Source of the DNA: Roseobacter sp. HKCCD6576-2
GTDB lineage: Bacteria; Pseudomonadota; Alphaproteobacteria; Rhodobacterales; Rhodobacteraceae
Direction: 5' to 3'
DNA length: 64,000 bases
NCBI RefSeq assembly: GCF_013179285.1
Contig: NZ_WVNW01000007.1
Coordinates: 1-64,000 of the forward strand
Made by a program: the position numbers and the translations under genes. The notes below the pieces were generated by a model that worked only from the letters and a program-made list of their open reading frames with translations, was not told the origin of the DNA and did no database searches. Positions 17,777-25,144 of this stretch are shown piece after piece. Within the stretch, counting starts at the first letter, position 1. The number at the start of each line of letters is the position of its first letter.

Positions 17777-18201
17777 GCCGCCCAGGCTTTCGCGCCGATC
17801 TCGATCAGATCCAGGGTCTCGTTGAAATCCCGCGTGTAATACGGGTCGGGCACGTCCTCGGGCGTGTCCGGCGAAAGGCTCAGATAAAGGGCCAATTGCG
17901 CGTGTGAACCGGCGGGGCGCATGGCGTCGAGATCGCGCAGATTCTTGCGGTCCATCGCTAGGATCAGATCGAAGGCGTTGAAATCATCCGGGCCGATTTG
18001 CCGTGCCCGTTGATCCGAAAGGTCGTATCCGCGTTTCAAAGCGGCCGCGATCATCGGGCCATAGGGCGGATCACCGATATGCCAATTGCTGGTCCCCGCG
18101 CTGTCGATCTCGATCCCAGGCAGGGTGCTGGCCAGGACGGCTTGGCCCGTCGGGGACCGGCAGATATTTCCCAGGCAGACACATAAGATACGGGTGGTCA
18201 T
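17734..18201 (-). CDS. low-molecular-weight protein-tyrosine phosphatase
   Basis: A 155-residue cytoplasmic phosphatase with the C-x5-R-S loop VCLGNICRSPT at residues 7-17 and the general-acid DPYY near residue 125. The start ATG 18201 follows AAGGAGGGG, and the upstream open extension has no match. LMW-PTPs can act on tyrosine kinases of capsule export or on arsenate; no such partner is adjacent here, although capsule genes lie 7 kb away. Confidence 0.93.
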   Translation of the reverse strand: MTTRILCVCLGNICRSPTGQAVLASTLPGIEIDSAGTSNWHIGDPPYGPMIAAALKRGYDLSDQRARQIGPDDFNAFDLILAMDRKNLRDLDAMRPAGSHAQLALYLSLSPDTPEDVPDPYYTRDFNETLDLIEIGAKAWAAQPHIASAVSPKER

Positions 18202-18243
18202 CGGCCCCTCCTTTCGGGCAGGTTTGCCATGAAAGGGGCGCAG

Positions 18244-18936
18244 ATGGAACGGATTGTCATTCTGACGGGCGCGGGGGTCTCCGCCGAGAGTGGTCTTGGC
18301 ACGTTTCGCGACAAGGACGGGCTTTGGACGAAATATGACTTGGCCGAGGTCGCGACGCCCGAAGGGTTCGCCCGAAATCCGGCGCTGGTGCATGATTTCT
18401 ATAACGCAAGGCGGGCCAATGCGCTGGATGCGGCGCCAAATGCCGCCCATGAGGCGCTGGCGCAGCTGGAGCGGGATTGGCCGGGCGAGGTGTTGTTGGT
18501 CACTCAGAATGTGGACGACCTGCATGAACGCGCCGGATCAAACCGGGTGATCCATATGCATGGTGCCCTGACCGGCGCGCTTTGTGCGGCTTGTGGGCAC
18601 CGATGGCCGGCGCCGCGTGCGATGGCGCCGGAGGGTGCCTGCCCATCCTGCGCCAAACCTGCGACGCGGCCCGACATCGTCTGGTTCGGTGAGATGCCGT
18701 ATCAGATGGAGGCGATTTACGAGGCGGTGTCCGTGGCGGATCTGTTTGTGTCGATTGGCACCTCGGGCGAGGTCTATCCCGCCGCCGGGCTGGTCGAGGA
18801 AGCGCGGATCGCGGGCGCGGAAACGGTGGAGATTAATCTGGAACCAACCCGCAGGCCGGGCCTGTTCGATCAGGTCTTCGCCGGGGCGGCCAGCACGGAG
18901 GTGCCTGCCTGGGTCGCGGCGGTGTTGCGGGGCTGA
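18244..18936 (+). CDS. cobB: NAD-dependent protein deacylase (sirtuin, CobB-like)
   Basis: A 230-residue Sir2 protein: GAGVSAESGLGTFRDKDGLW near residue 9, TQNVDDLHERAGS near 93, two zinc-ribbon CxxC pairs (CAAC near 119 and CPSC near 138), and a GTSGEVYPA segment near 174. The YNARR segment supplies the Tyr and Arg of class III sirtuins, so desuccinylase activity is expected besides deacetylation. ATG 18244 has an AAAGGGG site; an ATG five codons upstream is an alternative. Confidence 0.92.
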   Translation: MERIVILTGAGVSAESGLGTFRDKDGLWTKYDLAEVATPEGFARNPALVHDFYNARRANALDAAPNAAHEALAQLERDWPGEVLLVTQNVDDLHERAGSNRVIHMHGALTGALCAACGHRWPAPRAMAPEGACPSCAKPATRPDIVWFGEMPYQMEAIYEAVSVADLFVSIGTSGEVYPAAGLVEEARIAGAETVEINLEPTRRPGLFDQVFAGAASTEVPAWVAAVLRG

Positions 18937-19052
18937 GCCCTGGCCTCGTAGGTGCGGCGCGCCATCGAAGATGGACCATAATGGCACGCCGCTATTCGAC
19001 CGCTTCTCACAATGGCAGGGACAGAGCCACAGCGGCCGAAATTCCAACCGGA

Positions 19053-19544
19053 TCAGCCGTCGGTGCCGTGGCTCATCGTGCCATGATCCATGCTGCCATG
19101 ATCCTGGCGTTCCAGGTCGATCGGGATCATCATCGTCACCGGATCGGCATGTTCGAAGGTGATCGTGACTTCGACCTCTTCGCCATGCACAAGCGGGGCT
19201 GTCAGGCCCAGGAACATGATGTGATCGCCGCCACGGGCGAGCATATGCGTTTCCCCAGCGGCAATCGAAAAGCCATCTTCGACCTCGACCATGCGCATCA
19301 CGCCATTGCCGTCTTCGATATGCGTGTGCAGCTCGACCCGCTGAGCGGCGTCGGACGTGGCGGAGATCACGCGGTCATCCATATCGCTATGGTTGGTGAT
19401 CGCCATAAAGGCCGCGCCGGTTTGCGCCACGGCGCTGGCCGAGCGGGCATAGGCATCTTCAACGATCATATGGGCCTGAACAGTGCCAGGCAAGGTGAGG
19501 CCAAGGGTGATGGCGGCGGCAAGCGCCAGCGGTTTGATGGACAT
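19053..19544 (-). CDS. pccA: copper chaperone PCu(A)C family protein
   Basis: A 163-residue periplasmic protein with signal peptide (MSIKPLALAAAITLGL, cut after VQA). It carries the PCuAC copper site spread over ELHTHIEDGNGVMRM and GETHMLARGGDHIMFLGL. A Met/His-rich tail (DHGSMDHGTMSHGTDG) probably adds Cu(I)/Cu(II) sites. These proteins hand copper to the CuA or CuB centre of cytochrome oxidase. It follows a small signal-bearing gene by 48 nt, suggesting a two-gene copper unit. Confidence 0.92.
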   Translation of the reverse strand: MSIKPLALAAAITLGLTLPGTVQAHMIVEDAYARSASAVAQTGAAFMAITNHSDMDDRVISATSDAAQRVELHTHIEDGNGVMRMVEVEDGFSIAAGETHMLARGGDHIMFLGLTAPLVHGEEVEVTITFEHADPVTMMIPIDLERQDHGSMDHGTMSHGTDG

Positions 19545-19592
19545 GAGATGTCCCTCCATACGTGCAAGTTTTGAAAACTGGGTTGTTGGGTG

Positions 19593-19949
19593 TCAGGCGA
19601 GATTCGCGGGCGGGTCGCGGGCCTGACCTCCGTGCACGGGAGAGGGATGGATCGAGAGCGCGTGTGGCGTCTGCGCCAGGCGGCGCGAGAGTCCGGTTGG
19701 TTCTGCGGCGGGACGATCGGTGCTGAGAGCCAGCGCGCCGATGGTGCAATCCGGGCAGACATGCTCGTGCAGGATCGGCTGGCCATCGGGGCCGATGGCG
19801 ACCGTGACCTGCATACCGCCGAGGCAGAGAATCATCGTGCCATGCACCGCCATATCGCCGCGTGCCAAAGCCATGCTGACGCTGGTGAGCGACAGGATCA
19901 GCGCGAGGCTGAGAGCAGTTATGGAGCGGATCATCCGGTGCATGGGCAT
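19593..19949 (-). CDS. small secreted protein with Cys/His motif, likely copper-related
   Basis: A 118-residue protein with a hydrophobic signal segment (ITALSLALILSLTSVSMALA). After it come CLGGMQVTV and HEHVCPDCTIGAL, a His/Cys cluster suited to metal binding. The start is uncertain (ATG 19949 or 19943; no good ribosome site). Its position directly upstream of pccA suggests a role in copper handling, similar to DUF2946-type proteins; this is inference. Confidence 0.6.
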   Translation of the reverse strand: MPMHRMIRSITALSLALILSLTSVSMALARGDMAVHGTMILCLGGMQVTVAIGPDGQPILHEHVCPDCTIGALALSTDRPAAEPTGLSRRLAQTPHALSIHPSPVHGGQARDPPANLA

Positions 19950-19995
19950 AGGTCTATGCCGAGCCGGGCGAAAATGGGAAGCGACAAAATGACAG

Positions 19996-20023
19996 CGGCC
20001 CCGCATCGGCGGATGCGGGGCCG
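19996..20023 (-). terminator. terminator of rpmB
   Basis: An 11-12-bp perfect GC-rich stem (19996-20006 with 20013-20023) lies 25 nt past the rpmB stop, followed on the minus strand by an ATTTT stretch. Confidence 0.75.
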
Positions 20024-20047
20024 TCTATCTTACCAAGATCAAGGCGA

Positions 20048-20335
20048 TTAGGCGTCGGCCTGGGCCTTGGCGATCTCTTTCTTGATTTTCAACGCTTTGG
20101 GCGACAGCTCGCTGTCTTTCGCCTTCGCCAGGAACGCGTCGAGGCCACCGCGATGGTCGACGGTGCGCAGCGCGGCATTCGAGATGCGCAGCTTGAAACG
20201 GCGATCCAGCGTGTCGGAGCCGAGCGTCACTTCGCTCAGGTTCGGCAAGAAGCGGCGCTTGGTTTTGTTGTTGGCATGGCTGACATTGTTGCCAGTCATC
20301 GGACCTTTGCCGGTCAATTCGCAGACGCGAGACAT
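20048..20335 (-). CDS. rpmB: 50S ribosomal protein L28
   Basis: A 95-residue protein starting [20 protein letters not shown], the standard L28 N-terminus, with the [11 protein letters not shown] segment. Alphaproteobacterial L28 has a C-terminal extension like the one seen here ([13 protein letters not shown]). Monocistronic, with its own terminator. Confidence 0.98.
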   Translation of the reverse strand: MSRVCELTGKGPMTGNNVSHANNKTKRRFLPNLSEVTLGSDTLDRRFKLRISNAALRTVDHRGGLDAFLAKAKDSELSPKALKIKKEIAKAQADA

Positions 20336-20495
20336 GGGGCTACCCTCGGGTTTCAGAAACGGAAGGGGGCGCGTGACCGTTGTCAGCGCCCCGGAAATCT
20401 GAGCGGGGGATAAGGCGAGGGGGGCAAGGTGTCAAGCCGGGAATCGTTGGATTTGCGGCCTGACAGGGGGCGGATGCGCCGATAGGTTGGCGGCG

Positions 20496-21170
20496 ATGGT
20501 GAAGGAAACCGAACTCTACCCGCCGGTGAAGGCGTATCTCGAAGCGCAGGGCTATGAGGTCAAGGCCGAAGTCGCGGGTGCCGATGTGGTGGCGCAGCGC
20601 GGGTCTGAAGGTGTTGTGATCGTCGAGTTGAAGACTCGGTTTTCGCTGGCGCTGTTTCATCAGGGCGTGGCGCGTTTGGCGGTCAGTGACGTGGTTTATC
20701 TCGCGGTGCCGCGGCAGACCGGGCGGGTGTTTCAGAAGGCTTTGGCGGAGAATGTTAAGCTGGCCCGGCGCTTGGGGCTGGGGCTTTTGACGGTGCGGTT
20801 GAAAGACGGGTTTGTCGAGGCGCATTGCGACCCGGGCCCCTATGCGCCGCGTATCTCGAAACCGCGCAAGGCCCGGTTGCTGCGCGAGTTTGCCCGCCGG
20901 GTTGGAGACCCGAACACGGGCGGCACACGGGGCGGGATCGTGACCGCCTATCGGCAAGATGCGCTGAATTGCGCGGCCTATCTGGCCCGCGAGGGGCCGA
21001 GCAAGGGCGCGGTTGTGAAAGCCGCCACGGGCGTCGAGCGGGCGACGACGATCATGCGCGACGATCATTATGGCTGGTTTGAGCGGGTTGAAACCGGCGT
21101 CTATGCGCTGACCCCGAAAGGGGCCGAGGGCCTAACGGCGTATAAGCTCGGCGGGGCTGACGGGCCTTAA
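20496..21170 (+). CDS. DUF2161 family PD-(D/E)XK-type putative phosphodiesterase
   Basis: A 224-residue protein. The N-terminal half has a PD-(D/E)XK nuclease core: YPPVKAYLEAQGYEVKAEV, then D in GADVVAQR and the E-x-K in VVIVELKTRFS. The C-terminal third looks like a winged helix (TAYRQDALNCAAYLAREGP). ATG 20496 is used rather than a TTG three codons upstream. Substrate unknown; DUF2161 is conserved in Rhodobacteraceae. It ends convergent with the MarR gene, overlapping by 4 nt. Confidence 0.85.
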   Translation: MVKETELYPPVKAYLEAQGYEVKAEVAGADVVAQRGSEGVVIVELKTRFSLALFHQGVARLAVSDVVYLAVPRQTGRVFQKALAENVKLARRLGLGLLTVRLKDGFVEAHCDPGPYAPRISKPRKARLLREFARRVGDPNTGGTRGGIVTAYRQDALNCAAYLAREGPSKGAVVKAATGVERATTIMRDDHYGWFERVETGVYALTPKGAEGLTAYKLGGADGP

Positions 21171-21694
21171 GGCGGATCGCGCTCGGCCGGTTTGGCGTCT
21201 TGCAATCCGTCGCGCAGTTTGACGAGGAGCTTTTGCAGGTCGGTCAACTCGTCTGGCGTCAGGCCGGTCTTGTCGATCATGCAGGCAGTGATGTTGGGCG
21301 CTTGCTTCCGCAGGGCATCACTTCTTGCCGTCAGGTGAACAAAGACCTCTCGGCCATCCTTTTTGCCACGGTTGCGGGTCACATGCCCGAGCGCTTCGAG
21401 CCGTTTTACAAGCGGTGTCAGCGTGCTTGTCTCCATCTGCAATTGCTGCGCCAACTCGTTGATCTTCTGCCCGTCCCGCTCCCACAGCAAGGTCAGGGTG
21501 ATGTATTGCGGGTAGGTCAACCCAAGGGCCTTGAGATACGGTGCATATGCGCGGTTGATCGCGTGGGATGCGGTATAAACCGCATGGCAGAACATATCCT
21601 CAGCATGAGTTGGAAGTCGGTCGGGTTTCAAACTCGGCTCCATCAGTTTTATATCGCACGCGATATAAGTTCTTGACATGACGCCTTGGGTCAT
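21167..21694 (-). CDS. MarR family transcriptional regulator (OhrR-like)
   Basis: A 175-residue winged-helix regulator with the MarR core LTYPQYITLTLLWERDG, then the recognition region METSTLTPLVKRLEALG and the wing segment KKDGREVFV. FCHAVYTASHAINRAYAPY places a Cys near residue 36, as in one-Cys OhrR-type peroxide sensors. ATG 21694 is chosen because GGAGG lies 6 nt upstream. One palindrome lies within codons 10-15 and another in the divergent intergenic region, so autoregulation is likely. Confidence 0.9.
   Translation of the reverse strand: MTQGVMSRTYIACDIKLMEPSLKPDRLPTHAEDMFCHAVYTASHAINRAYAPYLKALGLTYPQYITLTLLWERDGQKINELAQQLQMETSTLTPLVKRLEALGHVTRNRGKKDGREVFVHLTARSDALRKQAPNITACMIDKTGLTPDELTDLQKLLVKLRDGLQDAKPAERDPP
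21650..21667. promoter_or_regulatory. candidate MarR operator inside the marR 5' coding region
   Basis: TATATCGCACGCGATATA is a perfect 8-bp inverted repeat with a 2-nt centre, located just inside the marR gene. It resembles the second palindrome at 21708-21731. Confidence 0.6.
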
Positions 21695-21707
21695 TCAAGC
21701 CTCCGCA

Positions 21708-21731
21708 ATATAAGTCGTGCACGATATATAT
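21708..21731. promoter_or_regulatory. candidate MarR operator in the divergent promoter
   Basis: A 24-bp near-palindrome centred on TCGTGCACGA with ATATA/TATAT arms and two mismatched pairs. It overlaps the space between marR and the divergent small gene, immediately upstream of that gene's AGGGAGG site. Confidence 0.6.
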
Positions 21732-21744
21732 CAGGGAGGCCGAT

Positions 21745-21969
21745 ATGTCCTGGCTACCAAGCTTGCTCACCGAAACCCCAGAGAAGGGCTATGATCTGGC
21801 GATCATGCTCTCGCGAATGGCGGTCAAGAAGACCCAGCCCGATGATGCCGCGCGTCAACGGATGCGGCCGGATTACGCCAATAACGCAGATAGTTTGACG
21901 GCGGCGTCTCATGTCGTGGCAACCAATTTTCAGACCGTCGCGGCGGCCAACAATTATTGGCGCCCATAG
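21745..21969 (+). CDS. small hypothetical protein, divergent from marR
   Basis: A 74-residue soluble protein (MSWLPSLLTETPEKGYDLAI...) with no signal peptide or recognised domain and an Asn/Ala-rich C-terminus. The start ATG 21745 has a strong AGGGAGG site 5 nt upstream. The shared operator region suggests that the MarR protein controls it. Confidence 0.65.
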   Translation: MSWLPSLLTETPEKGYDLAIMLSRMAVKKTQPDDAARQRMRPDYANNADSLTAASHVVATNFQTVAAANNYWRP

Positions 21970-21995
21970 ACGGGATCACCGCAACTTGCGGCAGG

Positions 21996-22670
21996 TCACT
22001 GCGTTGGCATCAGCACCACCTCGCGCACGGCGTTGCGCGGGTGTGCGTTCAGCGCCAGCATCACCGCCTCGGCCACGTCTTCGGGCTGTAGCTTCTCGGG
22101 TTTTGGCGCGTCGAAAAACGGTGTGTCCACCATGCCAGGCGCGATCACGGTGCAGCGTCCGCCCCAATCGGCCATTTCTTCGGCGAGATTGCCCGCAAAG
22201 CCGTGCACGAACCATTTTGTGGCACCATAGATCGAGCCTTTGACATGCCGCCGCCCGGCGATCGAGCCGGTCAAGACCATATGGCCCGTGCTCTGACGAA
22301 GATAGGGCAGCGCGGCTTTCGCGGTATAGAGCAGCCCCATGATGTTGAGTTGAACCAGGTCGGCCCATTCCGCCGGATCGCCAGCCTCGGTGCCAGGTGC
22401 ATTCGCCCCCATGCCGGCATTGGCAAAGGCCGCATCGACAGAGCCAAACGCCTCTTGCAGGGCCAGAAGCGCCTGCTCTTGAGTCGCCAGGTCGGTGACA
22501 TCGCCCGGCAAGGCCAAGGCCGCACCGCCAAGCTCTTCGGCCAAGGCGGCCACTTTGTCGGTGGAGCGGGCCATCAGCCCGACATTCCAGTCAGAGGCAA
22601 CGGCGGCGCGGGCCGTTGTGGCCCCGATGCCAGTGGACGCACCGGTGATGAAAAGGGTTTTGCGGGTCAT
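21996..22670 (-). CDS. SDR family oxidoreductase
   Basis: A 224-residue classical short-chain dehydrogenase: TGASTGIG cofactor motif at residues 9-16, NAG near 88, serine in LTGSIAGRR near 137, and the YGATK catalytic pair near 150. The PGMVDTPFF segment follows. Substrate not predictable. ATG 22670 is the start directly before the Rossmann motif. Confidence 0.9.
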   Translation of the reverse strand: MTRKTLFITGASTGIGATTARAAVASDWNVGLMARSTDKVAALAEELGGAALALPGDVTDLATQEQALLALQEAFGSVDAAFANAGMGANAPGTEAGDPAEWADLVQLNIMGLLYTAKAALPYLRQSTGHMVLTGSIAGRRHVKGSIYGATKWFVHGFAGNLAEEMADWGGRCTVIAPGMVDTPFFDAPKPEKLQPEDVAEAVMLALNAHPRNAVREVVLMPTQ

Positions 22671-22722
22671 GATAAGGCTCCAATGGGTTGCAAGGCGGGC
22701 GCGCATGACATGAGATAGCGCC

Positions 22723-23139
22723 ATGCAAACCACGTTTACAGTCCAGACCAAAGGCCCGGGACTCTATGAGTTTACCACCGAAGTTGCGGCCTGGGTGGCG
22801 GGGCAGGGTGAGGGCCTGCTGACGCTGTTCATCCGGCACACCTCCGCCAGCCTGTTGATCCAGGAGAACGCCGACCCTGAGGTGCAGACCGATTTGACGG
22901 CCTATTTCGACCGGCTGGTGCCGCCGTCTGACGACTCGTCGATGCACTATCTGACCCACACCTATGAAGGCCCTGACGACATGCCAGCGCATATCAAGGC
23001 CGCGATGATGCCTGTCTCGCTGCAAATCCCGATCTCGGGCGGTCGGTTGGCCTTGGGCACCTGGCAGGGGATTTATGTGGTGGAGCATCGCCGCCGCCCG
23101 CATCGGCGCGATGTGGCCGCGATGCTCCTGAAGGCTTAG
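22723..23139 (+). CDS. YjbQ family (UPF0047) protein
   Basis: A 138-residue protein with the family signatures LFIRHTSASLLIQENADPEV and HTYEGPDDMPAHIK plus the GTWQGIYVVEHR strand. E. coli YjbQ shows weak thiamine-phosphate synthase activity, but the physiological role is unsettled. It is divergent from the SDR gene, and its last bases overlap the dodecin gene by 4 nt. Confidence 0.92.
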   Translation: MQTTFTVQTKGPGLYEFTTEVAAWVAGQGEGLLTLFIRHTSASLLIQENADPEVQTDLTAYFDRLVPPSDDSSMHYLTHTYEGPDDMPAHIKAAMMPVSLQIPISGGRLALGTWQGIYVVEHRRRPHRRDVAAMLLKA

Positions 23140-23339
23140 TCGTCCAAGACGAAGGTCACCATCAGATTGACCTGATAGTGTTGGATGGTGCCATCGGATA
23201 CCGACACGCGCTGCTCTTTGACCCAGGCGCTGGTCACATTGCGCAAGGTGGTGTTGGCGCGGGCGATGCCGTCGCGCACGGCGGCCTCGAAGCTGTCGGT
23301 GGATGTCGCGGAAATCTCTGTCACGCGGGCGATGCTCAT
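23136..23339 (-). CDS. dodecin family flavin-binding protein
   Basis: A 67-residue dodecin (MSIARVTEISATSTDSFEAA...), forming a hollow dodecamer that stores flavins. The WVKEQRVSVSDGTIQHYQVN segment contains the Trp and Gln that stack on flavin. Start ATG 23339 behind CAGGAGA. Its position 0.7 kb from ribD and the riboflavin block fits flavin buffering. Confidence 0.92.
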   Translation of the reverse strand: MSIARVTEISATSTDSFEAAVRDGIARANTTLRNVTSAWVKEQRVSVSDGTIQHYQVNLMVTFVLDD

Positions 23340-23566
23340 GATCTGTCTCCTGTTGGCTGTTGAAGGGGGGTATTTTACCACTCAAGGCCGCTCCGTTGCG
23401 GGTTTTGTGCCGCAGTTTCGCCCCCCAAATCCTGTAGGGGCAATTCGCCTCTACCCAAGCCCTATGCATGCTCCTATAGTGCCTGTGGATAACAGGGCTG
23501 AAGACCCTATCAGGCAGAGTTGCGCTCGTCACTCGGGTGCGAAGGGATCAGAAAAGGGGGACGTGG

Positions 23567-24034
23567 ATGCGCTGCCCGTTTTGCGGAAATGTCGATACTC
23601 AAGTGAAAGATAGCCGTCCGGCCGAGGATCATGTGGCGATCCGGCGGCGGCGGTTTTGCCCGGCCTGTGGCGGGCGGTTCACCACCTATGAGCGTGTTCA
23701 ATTGCGCGATCTGGTGGTGATCAAGTCAAACGGTAAGCGCGAGGATTTCGACCGCGACAAGCTGGAACGGTCGATCCGCATCTCGATGCAGAAACGTCCC
23801 GTCGAGCCGGAGCGGATCGATCAGATGATCTCTGGCATTGTGCGGCGGTTGGAAAGCATGGGCGAGACCGATATCCCCTCGGGCACGATTGGTGAGATCG
23901 TCATGGAAAGCCTGGCCCGGATCGACACGGTGGCCTATGTCCGCTTTGCAAGTGTCTATAAGAATTTTCAGGCGGCTGATGATTTCGAGGAATTCGTGGC
24001 GGAGCTGCGCCCGCCCAGCACAACCGAAAGCTAA
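23567..24034 (+). CDS. nrdR: transcriptional repressor NrdR
   Basis: A 155-residue regulator of ribonucleotide reductase genes. Residues 1-34 form the zinc ribbon ([17 protein letters not shown] and [12 protein letters not shown]); residues 49-138 are the ATP-cone ([20 protein letters not shown]) that senses ATP/dATP. ATG 23567 has an AAAAGGGGG site. It lies 3 nt upstream of ribD, the usual alphaproteobacterial order. Confidence 0.97.
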   Translation: MRCPFCGNVDTQVKDSRPAEDHVAIRRRRFCPACGGRFTTYERVQLRDLVVIKSNGKREDFDRDKLERSIRISMQKRPVEPERIDQMISGIVRRLESMGETDIPSGTIGEIVMESLARIDTVAYVRFASVYKNFQAADDFEEFVAELRPPSTTES

Positions 24035-24037
24035 GCG

Positions 24038-25144
24038 ATGACAACGGGCGAGGATGCCCGCTGGATGCGGCTCGCGCTGTCTTTGGGTGCGCGGGGGTAC
24101 GGTCGGGTTTGGCCGAACCCGGCGGTTGGTTGTGTGATCGTGAAAGCGGGCCGGGTTCTGGGCCGCGGCTGGACCCAACCCGGTGGCCGACCGCATGCGG
24201 AGACGGAGGCTTTGGCGCAAGCCGGCGATGCGGCCCATGGCGCAACGGCCTATGTCAGCTTGGAACCGTGCGCTCATCAGGGGCACACGCCGCCTTGTGT
24301 CGAAGCCTTGATTGCAGCGTCGGTCGCGCGGGTGGTGATTGCCATGGCAGACCCCGATCCGCGCGTGGCGGGGAAGGGGATTGCGCGGCTGCAAGACGCC
24401 GGGATCGCTGTTACGACCGGCGTTTTGCAAGATCAGGCGGCAGAGGCACATCAGGGCTTTCTCAGCCGTGTCATGCGAGGCCGACCCGCGGTGACCCTAA
24501 AGCTTGCCACGTCTTTTGATGGACGGATTGCCACCGCCAGCGGCGAAAGCCAATGGATCACCGGGCCCGAGGCGCGGCGACATGTGCATGGGATGCGGGC
24601 GCGCCATGATGCGGTGTTGATTGGTGCGGGCACGGCGCGGGCGGATGACCCGAGCCTCACCGTGCGCGGGTTGGGCATGGCGCATCAGCTGGTGCGCGTG
24701 GTGTTGTCGCGACGGCTGGATATTCCGACCGATGGCGCGTTGTGGAATAGCCTGCCCGAGGTGCCGCTCTGGCTGTGTTATGGGGACGCGGCGGACCCGC
24801 AGGACAGGATGGCTTGGGCCGCGCGCGGGGCAGGTATGATCCCCTGTAAGGCCGGGCCCGGCGGGCAATTGGACGTGGCGGATGTGATGCAAGCGCTTGG
24901 GCGCGAAGGTTTGACCCGGGTGTTCTGTGAAGGTGGCGGGGCGCTGGCGGCGTCCCTGCTGGCGGCCGATTTGGTCGATGATCTTGTCGGGTTCACTGCC
25001 GGGATGGTTTTGGGGGCGGAGGGGCAGCCGGCGATCGGCGCGATGGGTGTGGCAGCGCTTGCTGAAGCGCCGCGCTTCACCTTGCGGCGCAGCCAGCCTG
25101 TGGGCGCCGATATTCTTCATGAATGGACCCGCGTGGCGCCCTAA
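24038..25144 (+). CDS. ribD: bifunctional riboflavin deaminase/reductase RibD
   Basis: A 368-residue enzyme for the second and third steps of riboflavin synthesis. The deaminase half shows HAE near residue 53 and PCAHQGHTPPC near 81 (zinc ligands). The reductase half starts around VTLKLATSFDGRIATASGE near 152, with FCEGGGALAASLL near 294. It follows nrdR with 3 nt between and is convergent with kpsC, the stop codons overlapping. Confidence 0.97.
   Translation: MTTGEDARWMRLALSLGARGYGRVWPNPAVGCVIVKAGRVLGRGWTQPGGRPHAETEALAQAGDAAHGATAYVSLEPCAHQGHTPPCVEALIAASVARVVIAMADPDPRVAGKGIARLQDAGIAVTTGVLQDQAAEAHQGFLSRVMRGRPAVTLKLATSFDGRIATASGESQWITGPEARRHVHGMRARHDAVLIGAGTARADDPSLTVRGLGMAHQLVRVVLSRRLDIPTDGALWNSLPEVPLWLCYGDAADPQDRMAWAARGAGMIPCKAGPGGQLDVADVMQALGREGLTRVFCEGGGALAASLLAADLVDDLVGFTAGMVLGAEGQPAIGAMGVAALAEAPRFTLRRSQPVGADILHEWTRVAP

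Noticed and set aside
21643-21694. Shorter marR start at the internal ATG 21643
   Set aside because: It would place the palindrome neatly upstream, but it has no ribosome site, whereas ATG 21694 has GGAGG at proper spacing.
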